The notes beneath the pieces are model-generated. The model saw nothing but the letters and a program-made list of their open reading frames with translations, searched no databases and was not told the DNA's origin. A DNA stretch of 64,000 nucleotides from Cupriavidus oxalaticus (GTDB taxonomy: Bacteria; Pseudomonadota; Gammaproteobacteria; Burkholderiales; Burkholderiaceae): contig NZ_CP038635.1 in the NCBI RefSeq assembly GCF_004768545.1, positions 1,922,001 through 1,986,000 of the forward strand, read 5' to 3'. The translations under genes and the position numbers were made by a program. How positions within the stretch are numbered: position 1 is the stretch's first letter; each line of letters opens with the position of its first letter. This document shows positions 50,835 through 61,192 of the stretch, in pieces.

Positions 50835-52016
50835 TCAGTGGCGCAGCGCCAGCCCGGCAACGGCCGCGCGCGCAGCCGCGCGCGCCATGCGGTCGGCATC
50901 GAGGATGGCGTCTAGCGTGTCCGCCGCGCCGGCCGGTGCCGCCTGGAGCACCTGAGCCACCAAACGCGAAATGTCCGTGAAGCGCACTTTTCCGCCCAGG
51001 AATGCTTCGACCGCCACCTCGTTGGCGGCATTGAGCACGGTCGGCGCCACGCCACCGGCGCGCAGCGCGTCGAAGGCCAGCCCCAGGCACGGGAAGCGCT
51101 GCAGGTCCGGCTTCTCGAAATGCAGCCCGCCGGCCAGCGTCAGGTCGAGCGGCGTCACGCCGGCATCGATGCGCTCGGGATAGGCGAGGCCGTAGGCGAT
51201 CGGCGTGCGCATGTCCGGGTTGCCCAGCTGCGCCAGCACCGAGCCGTCGTGGTAGGCCACCATCGAATGCACGATGCTCTGCGGGTGGATCAGCACCTCG
51301 ATGCGCTCGGCCGGCGCGCCGAACAGCCAGTGCGCCTCGATGACCTCGAGGCCCTTGTTCATCATGGTGGCCGAGTCGACCGAGATCTTGCGGCCCATGA
51401 CCCAGTTCGGGTGGGCGCAGGCCTCGTCCGGCGAAATGTCATGCAGCGTGTCGGGATCGCGGGTGCGGAACGGCCCGCCCGACGCGGTCAGCAGCACCTT
51501 GGCCACGCCACGGCCATAGCGCGGGTCGTCGGCAGGCAGGCACTGGAAGATGGCGTTGTGCTCGCTGTCGATCGGCAGCAGCGTGGCGCCATGCTCGCGC
51601 ACCGCGTCCATGAAGATGCGGCCGGACATCACCAGCGCTTCCTTGTTGGCCAGCAGCACGCGCTTGCCGGCACGCGCAGCGGCCAGCGTCGGGCGCAGGC
51701 CGGCGGCGCCGACGATCGCGGCCATCACGGCGTCCGTCTGCGCGTCGGCGGCGACCGATTCCAGCTCGGCCTCGCCGTGGCTGACTTCGGTATCGACACC
51801 GGCATCGCGCAGCAGCGCCTGCAGCTCGCCGGCCGCCTCGGCACTGCCTACCACGGCGCGGGCCGGGCGGAACGCAATGCATTGCTCGGCCAGCTTGCGC
51901 ACTTGCCGATGCGCCGTCAGCGCGTGCACGGTGTAGCGGTCGGGATGGCGGCGGACGACATCGAGCGTGCTTTCGCCGATCGAGCCGGTGGCGCCAAGGA
52001 TGGTAATGCGCTGCAT
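50835..52016 (-). CDS. dxr: 1-deoxy-D-xylulose 5-phosphate reductoisomerase
   Basis: 393 residues. The NADPH-binding opening is [18 protein letters not shown] (4-21). The metal-binding Asp and Glu lie in [13 protein letters not shown], and the flexible loop [31 protein letters not shown] (about 180-205) and [10 protein letters not shown] are conserved. It makes 2-C-methyl-D-erythritol 4-phosphate, the committed step of non-mevalonate isoprenoid synthesis, which supplies UppS nearby. The ATG at 52016 is the only start next to the conserved strand. Confidence 0.97.
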   Translation of the reverse strand: MQRITILGATGSIGESTLDVVRRHPDRYTVHALTAHRQVRKLAEQCIAFRPARAVVGSAEAAGELQALLRDAGVDTEVSHGEAELESVAADAQTDAVMAAIVGAAGLRPTLAAARAGKRVLLANKEALVMSGRIFMDAVREHGATLLPIDSEHNAIFQCLPADDPRYGRGVAKVLLTASGGPFRTRDPDTLHDISPDEACAHPNWVMGRKISVDSATMMNKGLEVIEAHWLFGAPAERIEVLIHPQSIVHSMVAYHDGSVLAQLGNPDMRTPIAYGLAYPERIDAGVTPLDLTLAGGLHFEKPDLQRFPCLGLAFDALRAGGVAPTVLNAANEVAVEAFLGGKVRFTDISRLVAQVLQAAPAGAADTLDAILDADRMARAAARAAVAGLALRH

Positions 52017-52039
52017 ATCAGACCGCTTCAGAGAAGGCT

Positions 52040-52861
52040 TCAGAGAAAAATCAGCATCAGTGCCGCCAGCGGGAACACCGGCAGCAAGGCATCGATCCGG
52101 TCCAGCACGCCGCCATGGCCCGGCAGCAGCCGGCTGCTGTCCTTCATGCCGACCTGCCGCTTGAGCAGCGACTCGAACAGATCGCCGATCACGCTCGCCG
52201 CGACCAGCAGCGTGGTCAGCGCGGCCACGTAGCCCAGGCCGCCGCGGTCGCCCAGCACCGAGAACCACGTCGGCGCGAAGGCATGGGTGGCGGCCAGCGC
52301 CAGGCCGATGACGAGCGCCAGCAGCCAGCCGCCGATGGCGCCCTCCCAGGACTTGCCCGGGCTGATGGACGGTGCCAGCTTGCGCCGGCCGATGGCCTTG
52401 CCGGTGAAATAGGCGCCGATGTCGGCCGCCCACACCAGCACGGCCGCCGTCAGCAGCACGCCGATGCCGGCGCCGCGCAGGATCATCGTGGCATGGGCAA
52501 ACGCGGGCAGCATGACCAGGCCCAGTATGGCCCCCAGCACGGCAAAGCCCGGCGTGGCGGTGCGCACGCCGCGCGCCAGCAAGACCAGCGCCACGCCCCA
52601 GCACACCACCGCCGCTTCCAGCAGCCAGGTGGTGGCGTGGCGCAGCGGCATGTCATGCCAGGTGATGGTGGCGATCAGGCAGGCCAGCGCATAGACATAG
52701 GGCCAGGGCCCGCGCAGTCCGATCAGGCGTCCGAATTCCCAGCCCGCCAGCAGCACGATCACCCCGAGCAGGCCCGCCAGGCCGGCCGGCGGCGCCAGGA
52801 ACAGGATCGGAAGAATCAGCAGCAACAGGCACAGGGCGGTGATGACGCGGGTGAGGAGCAT
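52040..52861 (-). CDS. cdsA: Phosphatidate cytidylyltransferase
   Basis: 273 residues, about eight membrane helices. The C-terminal CdsA signature is visible: [12 protein letters not shown] followed by [41 protein letters not shown] with the two Asp that bind metal. It makes CDP-diacylglycerol from phosphatidate and CTP at the inner membrane. The start at 52861 is chosen over a long low-complexity upstream frame. It lies 50 bases after uppS and 23 bases before dxr. Confidence 0.95.
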   Translation of the reverse strand: MLLTRVITALCLLLLILPILFLAPPAGLAGLLGVIVLLAGWEFGRLIGLRGPWPYVYALACLIATITWHDMPLRHATTWLLEAAVVCWGVALVLLARGVRTATPGFAVLGAILGLVMLPAFAHATMILRGAGIGVLLTAAVLVWAADIGAYFTGKAIGRRKLAPSISPGKSWEGAIGGWLLALVIGLALAATHAFAPTWFSVLGDRGGLGYVAALTTLLVAASVIGDLFESLLKRQVGMKDSSRLLPGHGGVLDRIDALLPVFPLAALMLIFL

Positions 52862-52911
52862 GCGCTGCGGTCCCGTGGTAGTTATTGGAGTAGCCCGGAT
52901 CGGCCAGGGTG

Positions 52912-53682
52912 TCAGGCGGTGCCCGATAGTCCCGGCGCAACCAGTTGCGCGCTGGTGCGGCCGAAACGGCGTTCGCGCTGGCGGTACGAGGCAAAGGCCT
53001 TGTCCAGCTCGGCGGCGTCGAAATCCGGCCAGTACACGTCGGTGAAATACAGCTCGGAATACGCGAGCTGCCACAACAGGAAATTGCTGATGCGCTGTTC
53101 GCCGCCGGTGCGGATGAACAGGTCGGGCTCCGGCGCATAGGCCATGGCCAGGTGCGGGGCGAGCATCGATTCGTCGATCGACTCCGGATCGAGCATCGGC
53201 GAGCGCGCCAGCATCTTGCGCATGGCCTGCAGCAGGTCCCAGCGGCCACCGTAGTTGGCGGCGATGGTCACGGTCAGGCCGGTGTTGCCTGCGGTGCGGG
53301 CCTCGGCGTCCTTGATCAGTTTCTGGATGCGCGGGCTGAAGCGGGCCAGATCGCCAACCACCCGCAGGCGGATGTTGTTGGCGTGCATCTTCACCACTTC
53401 GCGCCGCAGCGACATCATGAACAGCCGCATCAGGAACGACACCTCGTCCGCCGGCCGGCGCCAGTTCTCGGAACTGAACGCGAACAGCGTCAGGTACTGC
53501 ACGCCGCGCGCGGCGCAGGCTTCCACCACCGCGCGCACAGCATCCAGCCCCCGGGAGTGCCCGGCAACGCGCGGCAGGTGCCGCTGGGTCGCCCAGCGGC
53601 CGTTGCCGTCCATGATGATGGCAACGTGACCGGGCACGTAGGAGGTATCGGGTACGGCGAGTGTTGAACTGATGTGCTGCAT
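52912..53682 (-). CDS. uppS: Undecaprenyl diphosphate synthase
   Basis: 256 residues. The catalytic Asp25 is in [13 protein letters not shown] (19-31), with RVAGHSRG following. The C-terminal motifs [21 protein letters not shown] and YSELYFTD bind the second substrate. It is a cis-prenyltransferase that makes the C55 carrier lipid for peptidoglycan and O-antigen. The ATG at 53682 is favoured over one ten codons upstream. It follows frr by 44 bases. Confidence 0.96.
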   Translation of the reverse strand: MQHISSTLAVPDTSYVPGHVAIIMDGNGRWATQRHLPRVAGHSRGLDAVRAVVEACAARGVQYLTLFAFSSENWRRPADEVSFLMRLFMMSLRREVVKMHANNIRLRVVGDLARFSPRIQKLIKDAEARTAGNTGLTVTIAANYGGRWDLLQAMRKMLARSPMLDPESIDESMLAPHLAMAYAPEPDLFIRTGGEQRISNFLLWQLAYSELYFTDVYWPDFDAAELDKAFASYRQRERRFGRTSAQLVAPGLSGTA

Positions 53683-53726
53683 GATGGCAGACGGTCGCGG
53701 CAGCCCCGGCAAATGCCGGGACGGCG

Positions 53727-54287
53727 TCAGACCGTCATGATCTCCTTCTCTTTTTCGGCGACCATCTTGTCGATCTCGGCCACGTACTTGTCGGTCAGCT
53801 TCTGCACCTCGTCCTGGCCGCGGCGCTCGTCGTCCTCCGAGATGGCCTTGTCCTTGACCAGCTTCTTGAACTGCTCATTGGCATCGCGGCGCAGGTTGCG
53901 CACCGCAACCTTGGCGCCCTCGGCCTCGCCCTTGACGACCTTGGTCAGCTCCTTGCGGCGCTCTTCGGTCAGCGCGGGCATCGGCACGCGGATCACGTCG
54001 CCCATGGTGGCCGGGTTCAGGCCCAGGTCGCAATCGCGGATGGCCTTCTCGACCGCCCCCACCATCTTCTTTTCCCACGGCTGCACCGTGATCGTACGCG
54101 CATCGGCCAGGCCGACGCTGGCGACCTGGCTGATCGGCACCATCGAACCGTAGTAATCCACCTGAACGTGGTCGAGCAGGCCGGTGTGGGCACGGCCAGT
54201 GCGGATCTTCGCCAGATCGGCCTTGAAGGCTTCGATCGACTTCTGCATTTTCTGCTCGACGCTCTTCTTTGTGTCGGCGACGCTCAT
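53727..54287 (-). CDS. frr: Ribosome recycling factor
   Basis: 186 residues. The three-helix bundle pattern is clear ([41 protein letters not shown]; then [22 protein letters not shown]). It splits post-termination ribosomes with EF-G. GGAGG lies six bases upstream of the ATG. The 117-base gap before it holds a GATCCCG hairpin (54315-54333) and a TAGAAT on the minus strand (54346-54351) that could be a -10 box without a good -35. Confidence 0.97.
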   Translation of the reverse strand: MSVADTKKSVEQKMQKSIEAFKADLAKIRTGRAHTGLLDHVQVDYYGSMVPISQVASVGLADARTITVQPWEKKMVGAVEKAIRDCDLGLNPATMGDVIRVPMPALTEERRKELTKVVKGEAEGAKVAVRNLRRDANEQFKKLVKDKAISEDDERRGQDEVQKLTDKYVAEIDKMVAEKEKEIMTV

Positions 54288-54404
54288 GTTAACCTCCGGA
54301 AATCAGCCAACCATGATCCCGCCGGGCGGGATCGAAAATGAATCATTCTACTCTTTGCCCGGCCAGACACCAGCGCCGTGGCGCGGCATCGGGGGGCGCC
54401 GGAC

Positions 54405-55115
54405 TCAGACGTGGACCAGGGTACCCTCGTCTTCGCCCAGGATCACGCGCTTGAGCGCGCCCGGCTTGACGATCGAGAACACGCGGATCGGCAGCTTCTG
54501 GTCGCGGCACAGGGCGAAGGCGGTAGCGTCCATCACCTGCAGGTTCTTCGAGATCGCCTCGTCGAAGCTGATGGTGGTGTAGCGCGTGGCGCTCGGGTCC
54601 TTCTTGGGGTCGGCGGTGTAGACGCCGTCCACCTTGGTCGCCTTGAGCACAACCTCGGCACCGATTTCCGAGCCGCGCAGCGCGGCGGCGGTATCAGTGG
54701 TGAAGAACGGGTTGCCGGTGCCGGCGGCGAAGATCACCACCTTGCCCTCTTCCAGCTGGCGAATCGCGCGCGGGCGGATGTACGGCTCGACCACCTGGTC
54801 CATGCGCAGCGCGGACTGTACGCGGCCTTCGATATTGGCGTGGCGCATCGCGTCCTGCAGGGCCAGCGCGTTCATCATGGTGGCCAGCATGCCCATGTAG
54901 TCGGCCGTGGCGCGATCCATGCCGGCCGCGCCGCCCGCGACACCGCGGAAGATATTGCCGCCGCCGATGACCACCGCGACCTGGACGCCGAGCTTCACGA
55001 TCTCGGCAATGTCGTTCACCATCGCCTCGATGGTGGAGCGGTTGATGCCAAAGGCATCGTCGCCCATCAGGGCTTCACCGGACAGTTTCAGAAGGACGCG
55101 CTTGTAGGCTGGCAT
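54405..55115 (-). CDS. pyrH: UMP kinase
   Basis: 236 residues, amino acid kinase fold. Motifs are [15 protein letters not shown] (4-18), [11 protein letters not shown], and [12 protein letters not shown] near residue 170. It phosphorylates UMP to UDP and is usually hexameric, activated by GTP and inhibited by UTP. The ATG at 55115 is chosen over an upstream frame that has no conserved residues. It follows tsf after a 302-base gap and precedes frr, a conserved order. Confidence 0.97.
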   Translation of the reverse strand: MPAYKRVLLKLSGEALMGDDAFGINRSTIEAMVNDIAEIVKLGVQVAVVIGGGNIFRGVAGGAAGMDRATADYMGMLATMMNALALQDAMRHANIEGRVQSALRMDQVVEPYIRPRAIRQLEEGKVVIFAAGTGNPFFTTDTAAALRGSEIGAEVVLKATKVDGVYTADPKKDPSATRYTTISFDEAISKNLQVMDATAFALCRDQKLPIRVFSIVKPGALKRVILGEDEGTLVHV

Positions 55116-55417
55116 GTTTACCCTCGGGCAGGAGCAAGTCGCTCGTTTGGGACTGAACACAAATGAGACGATTGATTTTTTGACACCGGCGGCGCGGATC
55201 GCGCGCCACCGGCGGGAGAAAGCCGGTTTTCGGGGTCGCCCCGCCCTGGCGGCAGGCGACAGGAAGACGACCGCGAAAACTGACTGCTGCAGTCAACGTG
55301 CTGCAAAGTGCAATACGCATCACTGCGCTACTTATGCAGAGGGGCACCTTGCGGCGCCCCTGCGGCATTATAGGCGCCCGGACCGTCCCATAAGGGCCGG
55401 CCGGCGCGCCCCTGACA
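55116..55417. other. tsf-pyrH intergenic region
   Basis: 302 bases. On the minus strand a perfect -10 sequence TATAAT lies at 55367-55372, without a good -35 box, and may start a pyrH transcript with a leader of about 240 bases. It is followed by a GC hairpin (GGGGCACC/GGCGCCCC, 55341-55360) with one mismatch, which could end the tsf transcript or act in the leader. No gene is visible. Confidence 0.45.
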
Positions 55418-56296
55418 TCAGCCCTTCTGGGCAGCGGCCACCTGGGCGGCCACTTCAGCGGCGAAGTCGTCCTGCTTCTTCTCGATGCCTTCGCCCACGA
55501 CGTACAGGGTGAAGCCCTTCACGGTCGTGTTGGCAGCCTTGAGCATCTGCTCGACGGTCTGCTTGTCGTTCTTCACGAACGGCTGGTTGAACAGCGACAC
55601 CTCCTTCAGGTACTTCTGCACCGAGCCCTCGACCATCTTGGCGGCGATCTCGGCCGGCTTGCCCGACTCGGCAGCCTTCTGCTCGGCGATGCTGCGCTCC
55701 TTGGCGATCAGGTCGGCGGGGACCTGCTCGGCCGACAGCGACACCGGCTTCATGGCGGCCACGTGCATGGCCACGTCCTTGGCGGCGGCTTCGTCGCCGT
55801 CGAACTCGACCATCACGCCGATACGGGTGCCGTGCAGGTACGAAACCAGCTTGCCGCCGTTGGCGTAACGGACAAAGCGGCGGATCGTCATGTTCTCGCC
55901 GATCTTGCCGATCAGGGCGGCACGGGTGGCTTCCACGCTCACGCCGTCGATTTCCAGCGCCGACAGCGCAGCCACGTCGGCCGGGTTCTGCTTGGCGATC
56001 AGCTCGGCAACCTTGGCCGTGAACGCCAGGAAGTCGTCGTTCTTGGAGACAAAATCGGTCTCGCAGTTCAGTTCGACCAGGGCGCCGGTGGTGCCGTCGA
56101 TGAACGAACCGACCACGCCTTCAGCGGTCACGCGCGATGCGGCCTTGCTGGCCTTGTTGCCCAGCTTGACGCGCAGCAGCTCTTCGGCCTTGTTCAGGTC
56201 GCCGTCGGCCTCGGTCAGGGCCTTCTTGCATTCCATCATCGGCGCGTCGGTCTTCGCGCGCAGTTCTGCAACCATGCTTGCGGTAATTGCCGCCAT
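55418..56296 (-). CDS. tsf: Elongation factor Ts
   Basis: 292 residues. The N-terminal module ([23 protein letters not shown]) and the core motif [15 protein letters not shown] (about 74-88) that opens the EF-Tu magnesium site are intact. It recycles EF-Tu from GDP to GTP. It follows rpsB after 283 bases that contain a strong terminator, so much of the rpsB transcript probably stops before tsf. An AGGAG lies eight bases before the ATG. Confidence 0.98.
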   Translation of the reverse strand: MAAITASMVAELRAKTDAPMMECKKALTEADGDLNKAEELLRVKLGNKASKAASRVTAEGVVGSFIDGTTGALVELNCETDFVSKNDDFLAFTAKVAELIAKQNPADVAALSALEIDGVSVEATRAALIGKIGENMTIRRFVRYANGGKLVSYLHGTRIGVMVEFDGDEAAAKDVAMHVAAMKPVSLSAEQVPADLIAKERSIAEQKAAESGKPAEIAAKMVEGSVQKYLKEVSLFNQPFVKNDKQTVEQMLKAANTTVKGFTLYVVGEGIEKKQDDFAAEVAAQVAAAQKG

Positions 56297-56416
56297 TTGT
56301 CACTCCTTGAATGGTTCGCGCCGGGCCCCGGCAGTCGCCCGCGGCACCCGGTCGGTGGGTCTACAGCGCACCCGCGGCAGATATTGCCTGCGGCGGATGA
56401 CAACAATTCAAATTCG

Positions 56417-56450
56417 AAAAAAGGGGGCGCCAGATGTGCCCCCTTTTTTT
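56417..56450. terminator. Terminator between rpsB and tsf
   Basis: GGGGGC/GCCCCC stem (56423-56443) with a nine-base loop, six A before and seven T after. It reads as a Rho-independent terminator on both strands. On the minus strand it lies 130 bases past the rpsB stop, in the position of the known rpsB-tsf attenuator of E. coli. Confidence 0.8.
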
Positions 56451-56579
56451 GCCCTGCTGCCGAAGTACCCCGGCTTGCGCCCTGCGCGCTGCCCGGCATG
56501 CCGGGCGGCAAGCGATGCTTGCTGTCTTATGTTGACGTGCGCGCTATCGGGTTCCTTTCAAACAGCGGGCCGGAGGCTA

Positions 56580-57323
56580 TCAGCCTTCCTGCACTTCGAC
56601 GAATTCGTCGTCGCCGCGGGCGGCTTCAACGACTTCCTGCACCGCGTTGGCACGGCCTTCCAGGATCGCGTCAGCCACGCCGCGCACGTACAGGGCCACA
56701 GCCTTGCTCGAGTCGTCGTTGCCCGGGATCACGTAGTCGATGCCGTCCGGCGAGTGGTTGGTATCGACCACGCCGATCACGGGGATGCCCAGCTTGTTGG
56801 CTTCGGTCACGGCAATCTTGTGGTAGCCGACGTCGACCACGAAGATGGCGTCAGGCACGCCGCCCATGTCCTTGATGCCGCCGATCGACTTTTCCAGCTT
56901 GATCATCTCGCGCTCGAACATCAGCGCTTCCTTCTTGCTCATGGTTTCCAGCGCGCCGGCTTCCTTGGCGGCTTCCATGTCCTTCAGGCGCTTGATCGAG
57001 GTCTTGACCGTCTTGAAGTTGGTCAGCATGCCGCCGAGCCAGCGGGCGTCGACGTAGGGCATGCCGGCGCGGCCTGCTTCTTCAGCCAGGATTTCGCGCG
57101 ACTGGCGCTTGGTGCCCACGAAAAGGATGGTGCCGCGATTGGCTGCCAGCTGACGCACGTACTTCATGGCGTCCTGGAACATCGGCAACGTCTTTTCGAG
57201 GTTGATGATGTGGATCTTGTTGCGATGGCCGAAGATGAAGGGGGCCATCTTCGGGTTCCAGAAGCGGGTCTGGTGGCCGAAGTGGCAACCGGCTTCCAGC
57301 ATTTCGCGCATGGTAACGGACAT
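56580..57323 (-). CDS. rpsB: 30S ribosomal protein S2
   Basis: 247 residues. The opening [24 protein letters not shown] and the GGMLTNFKT and [19 protein letters not shown] segments are conserved in S2. The start at 57323 has GGAG nine bases upstream; an upstream frame is leader sequence. It binds the head-body junction of the small subunit near the S1 site. The leader is about 165 bases long, from the promoter at 57496-57525, which leaves room for S2 autoregulation as in E. coli. Confidence 0.98.
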   Translation of the reverse strand: MSVTMREMLEAGCHFGHQTRFWNPKMAPFIFGHRNKIHIINLEKTLPMFQDAMKYVRQLAANRGTILFVGTKRQSREILAEEAGRAGMPYVDARWLGGMLTNFKTVKTSIKRLKDMEAAKEAGALETMSKKEALMFEREMIKLEKSIGGIKDMGGVPDAIFVVDVGYHKIAVTEANKLGIPVIGVVDTNHSPDGIDYVIPGNDDSSKAVALYVRGVADAILEGRANAVQEVVEAARGDDEFVEVQEG

Positions 57324-57683
57324 GTGATTCTCCAAAGGGTTAGGTCTGAAGCCCGCCCCGACATTCCTGAAAAGGAACACCCCGGATAGGCGGGCCAGCG
57401 ATTTCCAAAAACGATTTCCAAGAAACCGTGCAGCAGATGCTGCAAAATACCGGCCTGGCGGATGCAATGCTGCGCCGCAATCAAGTCAGCCCGCTATTCT
57501 AGCAAGAAAAGCATCGGGCGCTCAAGCCGCCCGGATCGCAACCGCAGCACCCGCGTTGGAGAGGCGCCGTCCAAAAGCGCCTCGGCACAGGCTGCTATCA
57601 GGCTCCGATGGTGCGATAATCCGACATTGACCTTTCGAATTCGGCGCGGCCAGTGGCCCCGCCATCACTTTTGGCGACGCAGC
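57324..57683. other. Divergent rpsB-map intergenic region
   Basis: 360 bases. On the minus strand it holds the rpsB promoter and a leader of about 165 bases. On the plus strand GATAAT at 57615-57620 could be the map -10 box, with only a weak -35. A 7-bp inverted repeat, GAGGCGC/GCGCCTC, lies at 57561-57583 between the two start regions. No gene is visible. Confidence 0.5.
57496..57525 (-). promoter_or_regulatory. rpsB promoter
   Basis: Read on the minus strand: TTGAGC (57525-57520), an 18-base spacer and TAGAAT (57501-57496). This is a good sigma-70 match for a ribosomal protein operon. Confidence 0.65.
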
Positions 57684-58502
57684 ATGAGCATTTACCTGAA
57701 CACCGCCGAAGACATCGCCCAGATGCGCGTGGCTTGCCGCCTTGCCTCCGAAGTCCTCGACTACATCACGCCCTTCGTCCAGCCGGGCGTCACCACGGGC
57801 GAGCTGGACCGCCTGTGCCACGCCTACATGCGTGACGTGCAAGGCACCGTGCCGGCGCCACTGAACTATGCGCCCCCCGGCTACCCGCCCTTCCCCGGCG
57901 CGATCTGCACCTCGGTCAACGACGTGATCTGCCATGGCATTCCCGGCGAGCGCGTGCTCAAGAGCGGCGACGCGGTCAACCTGGACATCACCGTCATCAC
58001 CAAGGAAGGCTACTACGGCGACACCAGCCGCATGTTCATCGCCGGCGAGGGCTCGATCCTGGCCAAGCGCCTGGCGCAGGTGACATACGAATGCATGTGG
58101 AAGGGCATCGCCCAGGTACGCCATGGCGCGCGCCTCGGCGACATCGGCCATGCCATCCAGGTGCACGCCGAAGCCGCCGGCTACAGCGTGGTGCGCGAAT
58201 ACTGCGGCCACGGCATCGGCAAGAACTTCCACGAAGACCCGCAGATCCTGCACTACGGCCGAGCCGGCACCGGCGCCGAGATCAAGGCCGGCATGATCTT
58301 CACCGTGGAGCCGATGATCAACGCCGGCAAGCGCGATATCCGCACCATGCCCGACCAGTGGACGGTCAAGACCCGCGACCGCAGCCTGTCGGCGCAGTGG
58401 GAGCACACCGTGCTGGTCACCGAGACCGGGTATGAAGTGCTGACGGTCTCCGCCGGCACACCGGCGCCGCCGGCCTTCATTACGGAATCCGTCGCGGCCT
58501 GA
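57684..58502 (+). CDS. map: Methionine aminopeptidase, type I
   Basis: 272 residues. The five metal ligands lie in the usual motifs: the two Asp in [21 protein letters not shown], His in [14 protein letters not shown], Glu in FTVEPMIN and Glu in [12 protein letters not shown] (the second). It removes the first Met from new proteins, partnering the deformylase encoded at 63224. The ATG at 57684 has no strong ribosome binding site. It is divergent from rpsB, a conserved arrangement. Confidence 0.97.
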   Translation: MSIYLNTAEDIAQMRVACRLASEVLDYITPFVQPGVTTGELDRLCHAYMRDVQGTVPAPLNYAPPGYPPFPGAICTSVNDVICHGIPGERVLKSGDAVNLDITVITKEGYYGDTSRMFIAGEGSILAKRLAQVTYECMWKGIAQVRHGARLGDIGHAIQVHAEAAGYSVVREYCGHGIGKNFHEDPQILHYGRAGTGAEIKAGMIFTVEPMINAGKRDIRTMPDQWTVKTRDRSLSAQWEHTVLVTETGYEVLTVSAGTPAPPAFITESVAA

Positions 58503-58518
58503 GGTCGCACACCAGCCA

Positions 58519-58545
58519 GGGCGCCTGAGCGGCGCCCTTATTTTT
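58519..58545 (+). terminator. Terminator after map, immediately before glnD
   Basis: GGGCGCC/GGCGCCC with a five-base loop, followed by TTATTTTT. It starts 17 bases after the map stop and ends only 34 bases before the glnD ATG. Confidence 0.8.
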
Positions 58546-58578
58546 CCAGCCGTGCCCACGAACCACCCCGCCCTCTCC

Positions 58579-61170
58579 ATGGACACCACGCCGGAACTTC
58601 TGCTGGCCACGCGCGTGCGCGAACAGCTCAAAGCCGACAAGCAGGTCCTGTTTGCCGACTTCAATACCAGTGCCAACGTCGGCACGCTGATCACGCGGCT
58701 GCGCCGCGCCGTCGACGCCGCGCTGGTAGAGGCGTGGCGCGGGCTGCAGATGCCCGCGGGTGCGGCGCTGGTGGCGGTGGGCGGCTACGGCCGCGGCGAG
58801 CTGCTGCCCTATTCGGACGTCGACGTGCTGCTGCTGCTGCCCGCCGATCCCGACCAGGACACCACCGGGCGGCTGGAGCGCTTTATCGGCCTGTGCTGGG
58901 ACCTGGGGCTGGAGATCGGCTCGTCGGTACGCACCGTGGACGATTGCATCGGCGAGTCGCGCCAGGACATCACCATCCGGACCTCGCTGCTGGAGGCGCG
59001 GCTGGTGACCGGGAGCCGCAAGCTGTTCGAGTCGATGCGCACGCGCTACCTCGCCGACCTGGACCCGGCCGCGTTCTTCCAGGCCAAACTGCTGGAAATG
59101 CGCCAGCGCCACGCCAAGTACCAGGACACGCCCTACGCGCTCGAGCCCAACTGCAAGGAAAGCCCGGGCGGCCTGCGCGACCTGCAGGTGATCCTGTGGA
59201 TGACCAAGGCCGCGGGCCTGGGCGACAGCTGGAAAGAACTGTTCGAGCGCGGCCTGCTGACGCAGCGCGAAGCGCAGGAACTGGCGCGCAACGAGCGCCT
59301 GCTCAAGACCATCCGCGCGCGCCTGCACCTGGTGGCGGGCCGGCGCCAGGACGTGCTGGTGTTCGACCTGCAGACCGCGCTGGCGGAATCCTTCGGCTAC
59401 CGCCAGACCACCAACAAGCGCGCCAGCGAGCAGCTGATGCGGCGCTACTACTGGGCGGCGAAGGCAGTCACGCAGCTCAACAGCGTGCTGCTGCTGAACA
59501 TCGAGGCGATGCTGTTCCCGAGCGAGTCGCAGGTCACGCGCGTGCTCAACGAACGCTTTGTCGAGCGCCAGGGCATGCTGGAGATCACCAGCGACGACGT
59601 GTATGAGCGCGATCCGCACGCGATCCTGGAAACCTTCCTGCTGTACCAGCGCACGCCCGGCGTGAAGGGCCTGTCGCCGCGCACGCTGCGCGGGCTGTAC
59701 AACGCCCGCACCGTGATGACCGCAAGCTGGCGCAACGACCCGGAAAACCGCCGCCTGTTCCTGGCCATCATGCAGGAGCCGCAAGGCATCACTCACGCGC
59801 TGCGGCTGATGAACCAGACCAGCGTGCTGGGGCGCTACCTGATCAACTTCCGCCGCATCGTCGGGCAGATGCAGCACGACCTGTTCCACGTCTACACCGT
59901 GGACCAGCACATCCTGATGGTAGTGCGCAACATGCGCCGCTTCGCCATCGTCGAGCACACGCACGAGTTCCCGTTCTGCAGCCAGCTGATGGCGAGCTTC
60001 GACAAGCCGTGGGTGCTGTGGGTGGCGGCGCTGTTCCATGACATCGCCAAGGGCCGCGGCGGCGACCATTCCAAGCTCGGCACGCAGGACGCGCGCCGCT
60101 TCTGCAAGCAGCATGGCATCGCGCGCGAAGATGCCGACCTGATCAGCTGGCTGGTCGAGCACCACCTGACCATGAGCCACGTGGCGCAGAAGCAGGACCT
60201 GACCGATCCGGAAGTGGTTCATGCCTTCGCGCGCGTGGTCGGCAGCGAACGCTACCTGACCGCGCTGTTCCTGCTGACGGTGGCCGATATCCGCGGCACC
60301 AGCCCCAAGGTCTGGAACGCGTGGAAGGGCAAGCTGCTGGAAGACCTGTACCGGATCACGCTGCGCGTGCTCGGCGGCGCCAGGGTCGATTCGCACTCGC
60401 TGTGGGCGCAGCGCAAGGAAGAAACCATCTCGACGCTGCGGCTCAAGGCGTTCGATCCCGAGCTCGGCAAGCGGCTGTGGGCGCAGCTCGACGTGGCCTT
60501 CTTCCTGCGCCACGATGCGCGCGATATCGCCTGGCTCACGCGGCACCTGTACGACAAGGTCGACAGCCCCGCACCCGTAGTGAAGGCACGCATCTCGCCT
60601 GCGGGCGAAGGCCTGCAGGTGGCTGTCTACGTGCAGGACCAGCCCGACCTGTTCGCGCGCATCTGCGGCTATTTCGAGCGCAAGGCGTTTTCGATCCAGG
60701 ACGCCAAGATCCACACCACCCGGCACGGCTACGCGCTGGACACGTTCCAGGTCACGGACCCCGGCATGGCAGGAAATGACAACTACCGTGGCAACTACCG
60801 CGACATCATCGCGCTGGTGGAGCACGAGCTTTGCGAAAAGCTGCGCCAGCAGGACGCCCTGCCCGAGCCCACGCAGGGACGCCTGTCGCGCCAGTCGCGC
60901 AGCTTCCCGATCAAGCCGCGCGTGGACCTGCGCGCGGACGAGCGCGGCCAGTATTACCTGCTGTCGCTTTCCGCCAACGACCGCACCGGCCTGCTGTACG
61001 CCATCGCCCGCGTACTGGCACGGCATCGCGTGTCCGTGCATTCGGCACGCATCAACACCCTGGGCGAACGCGTCGAAGACGTGTTCCTGGTAGACGGCAG
61101 CCGCCTGGCCGCCGACAACCGATTGCAGATTCAGCTTGAACAGGACTTGCTCGCCGCCCTCGCAATCTGA
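58579..61170 (+). CDS. glnD: Bifunctional uridylyltransferase/uridylyl-removing enzyme GlnD
   Basis: 863 residues from the ATG; a GTG at 58552 would add nine. Neither start has a clear ribosome binding site. The nucleotidyltransferase domain has [15 protein letters not shown] (about 75-90), the HD hydrolase domain has [14 protein letters not shown], and two ACT domains occupy the last 190 residues ([38 protein letters not shown]). It modifies PII proteins in response to glutamine and so controls nitrogen assimilation. A strong terminator just upstream suggests read-through or a promoter inside map. Confidence 0.96.
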   Translation: MDTTPELLLATRVREQLKADKQVLFADFNTSANVGTLITRLRRAVDAALVEAWRGLQMPAGAALVAVGGYGRGELLPYSDVDVLLLLPADPDQDTTGRLERFIGLCWDLGLEIGSSVRTVDDCIGESRQDITIRTSLLEARLVTGSRKLFESMRTRYLADLDPAAFFQAKLLEMRQRHAKYQDTPYALEPNCKESPGGLRDLQVILWMTKAAGLGDSWKELFERGLLTQREAQELARNERLLKTIRARLHLVAGRRQDVLVFDLQTALAESFGYRQTTNKRASEQLMRRYYWAAKAVTQLNSVLLLNIEAMLFPSESQVTRVLNERFVERQGMLEITSDDVYERDPHAILETFLLYQRTPGVKGLSPRTLRGLYNARTVMTASWRNDPENRRLFLAIMQEPQGITHALRLMNQTSVLGRYLINFRRIVGQMQHDLFHVYTVDQHILMVVRNMRRFAIVEHTHEFPFCSQLMASFDKPWVLWVAALFHDIAKGRGGDHSKLGTQDARRFCKQHGIAREDADLISWLVEHHLTMSHVAQKQDLTDPEVVHAFARVVGSERYLTALFLLTVADIRGTSPKVWNAWKGKLLEDLYRITLRVLGGARVDSHSLWAQRKEETISTLRLKAFDPELGKRLWAQLDVAFFLRHDARDIAWLTRHLYDKVDSPAPVVKARISPAGEGLQVAVYVQDQPDLFARICGYFERKAFSIQDAKIHTTRHGYALDTFQVTDPGMAGNDNYRGNYRDIIALVEHELCEKLRQQDALPEPTQGRLSRQSRSFPIKPRVDLRADERGQYYLLSLSANDRTGLLYAIARVLARHRVSVHSARINTLGERVEDVFLVDGSRLAADNRLQIQLEQDLLAALAI

Positions 61171-61192
61171 GGCGGCGGACAGCATCAACGAT

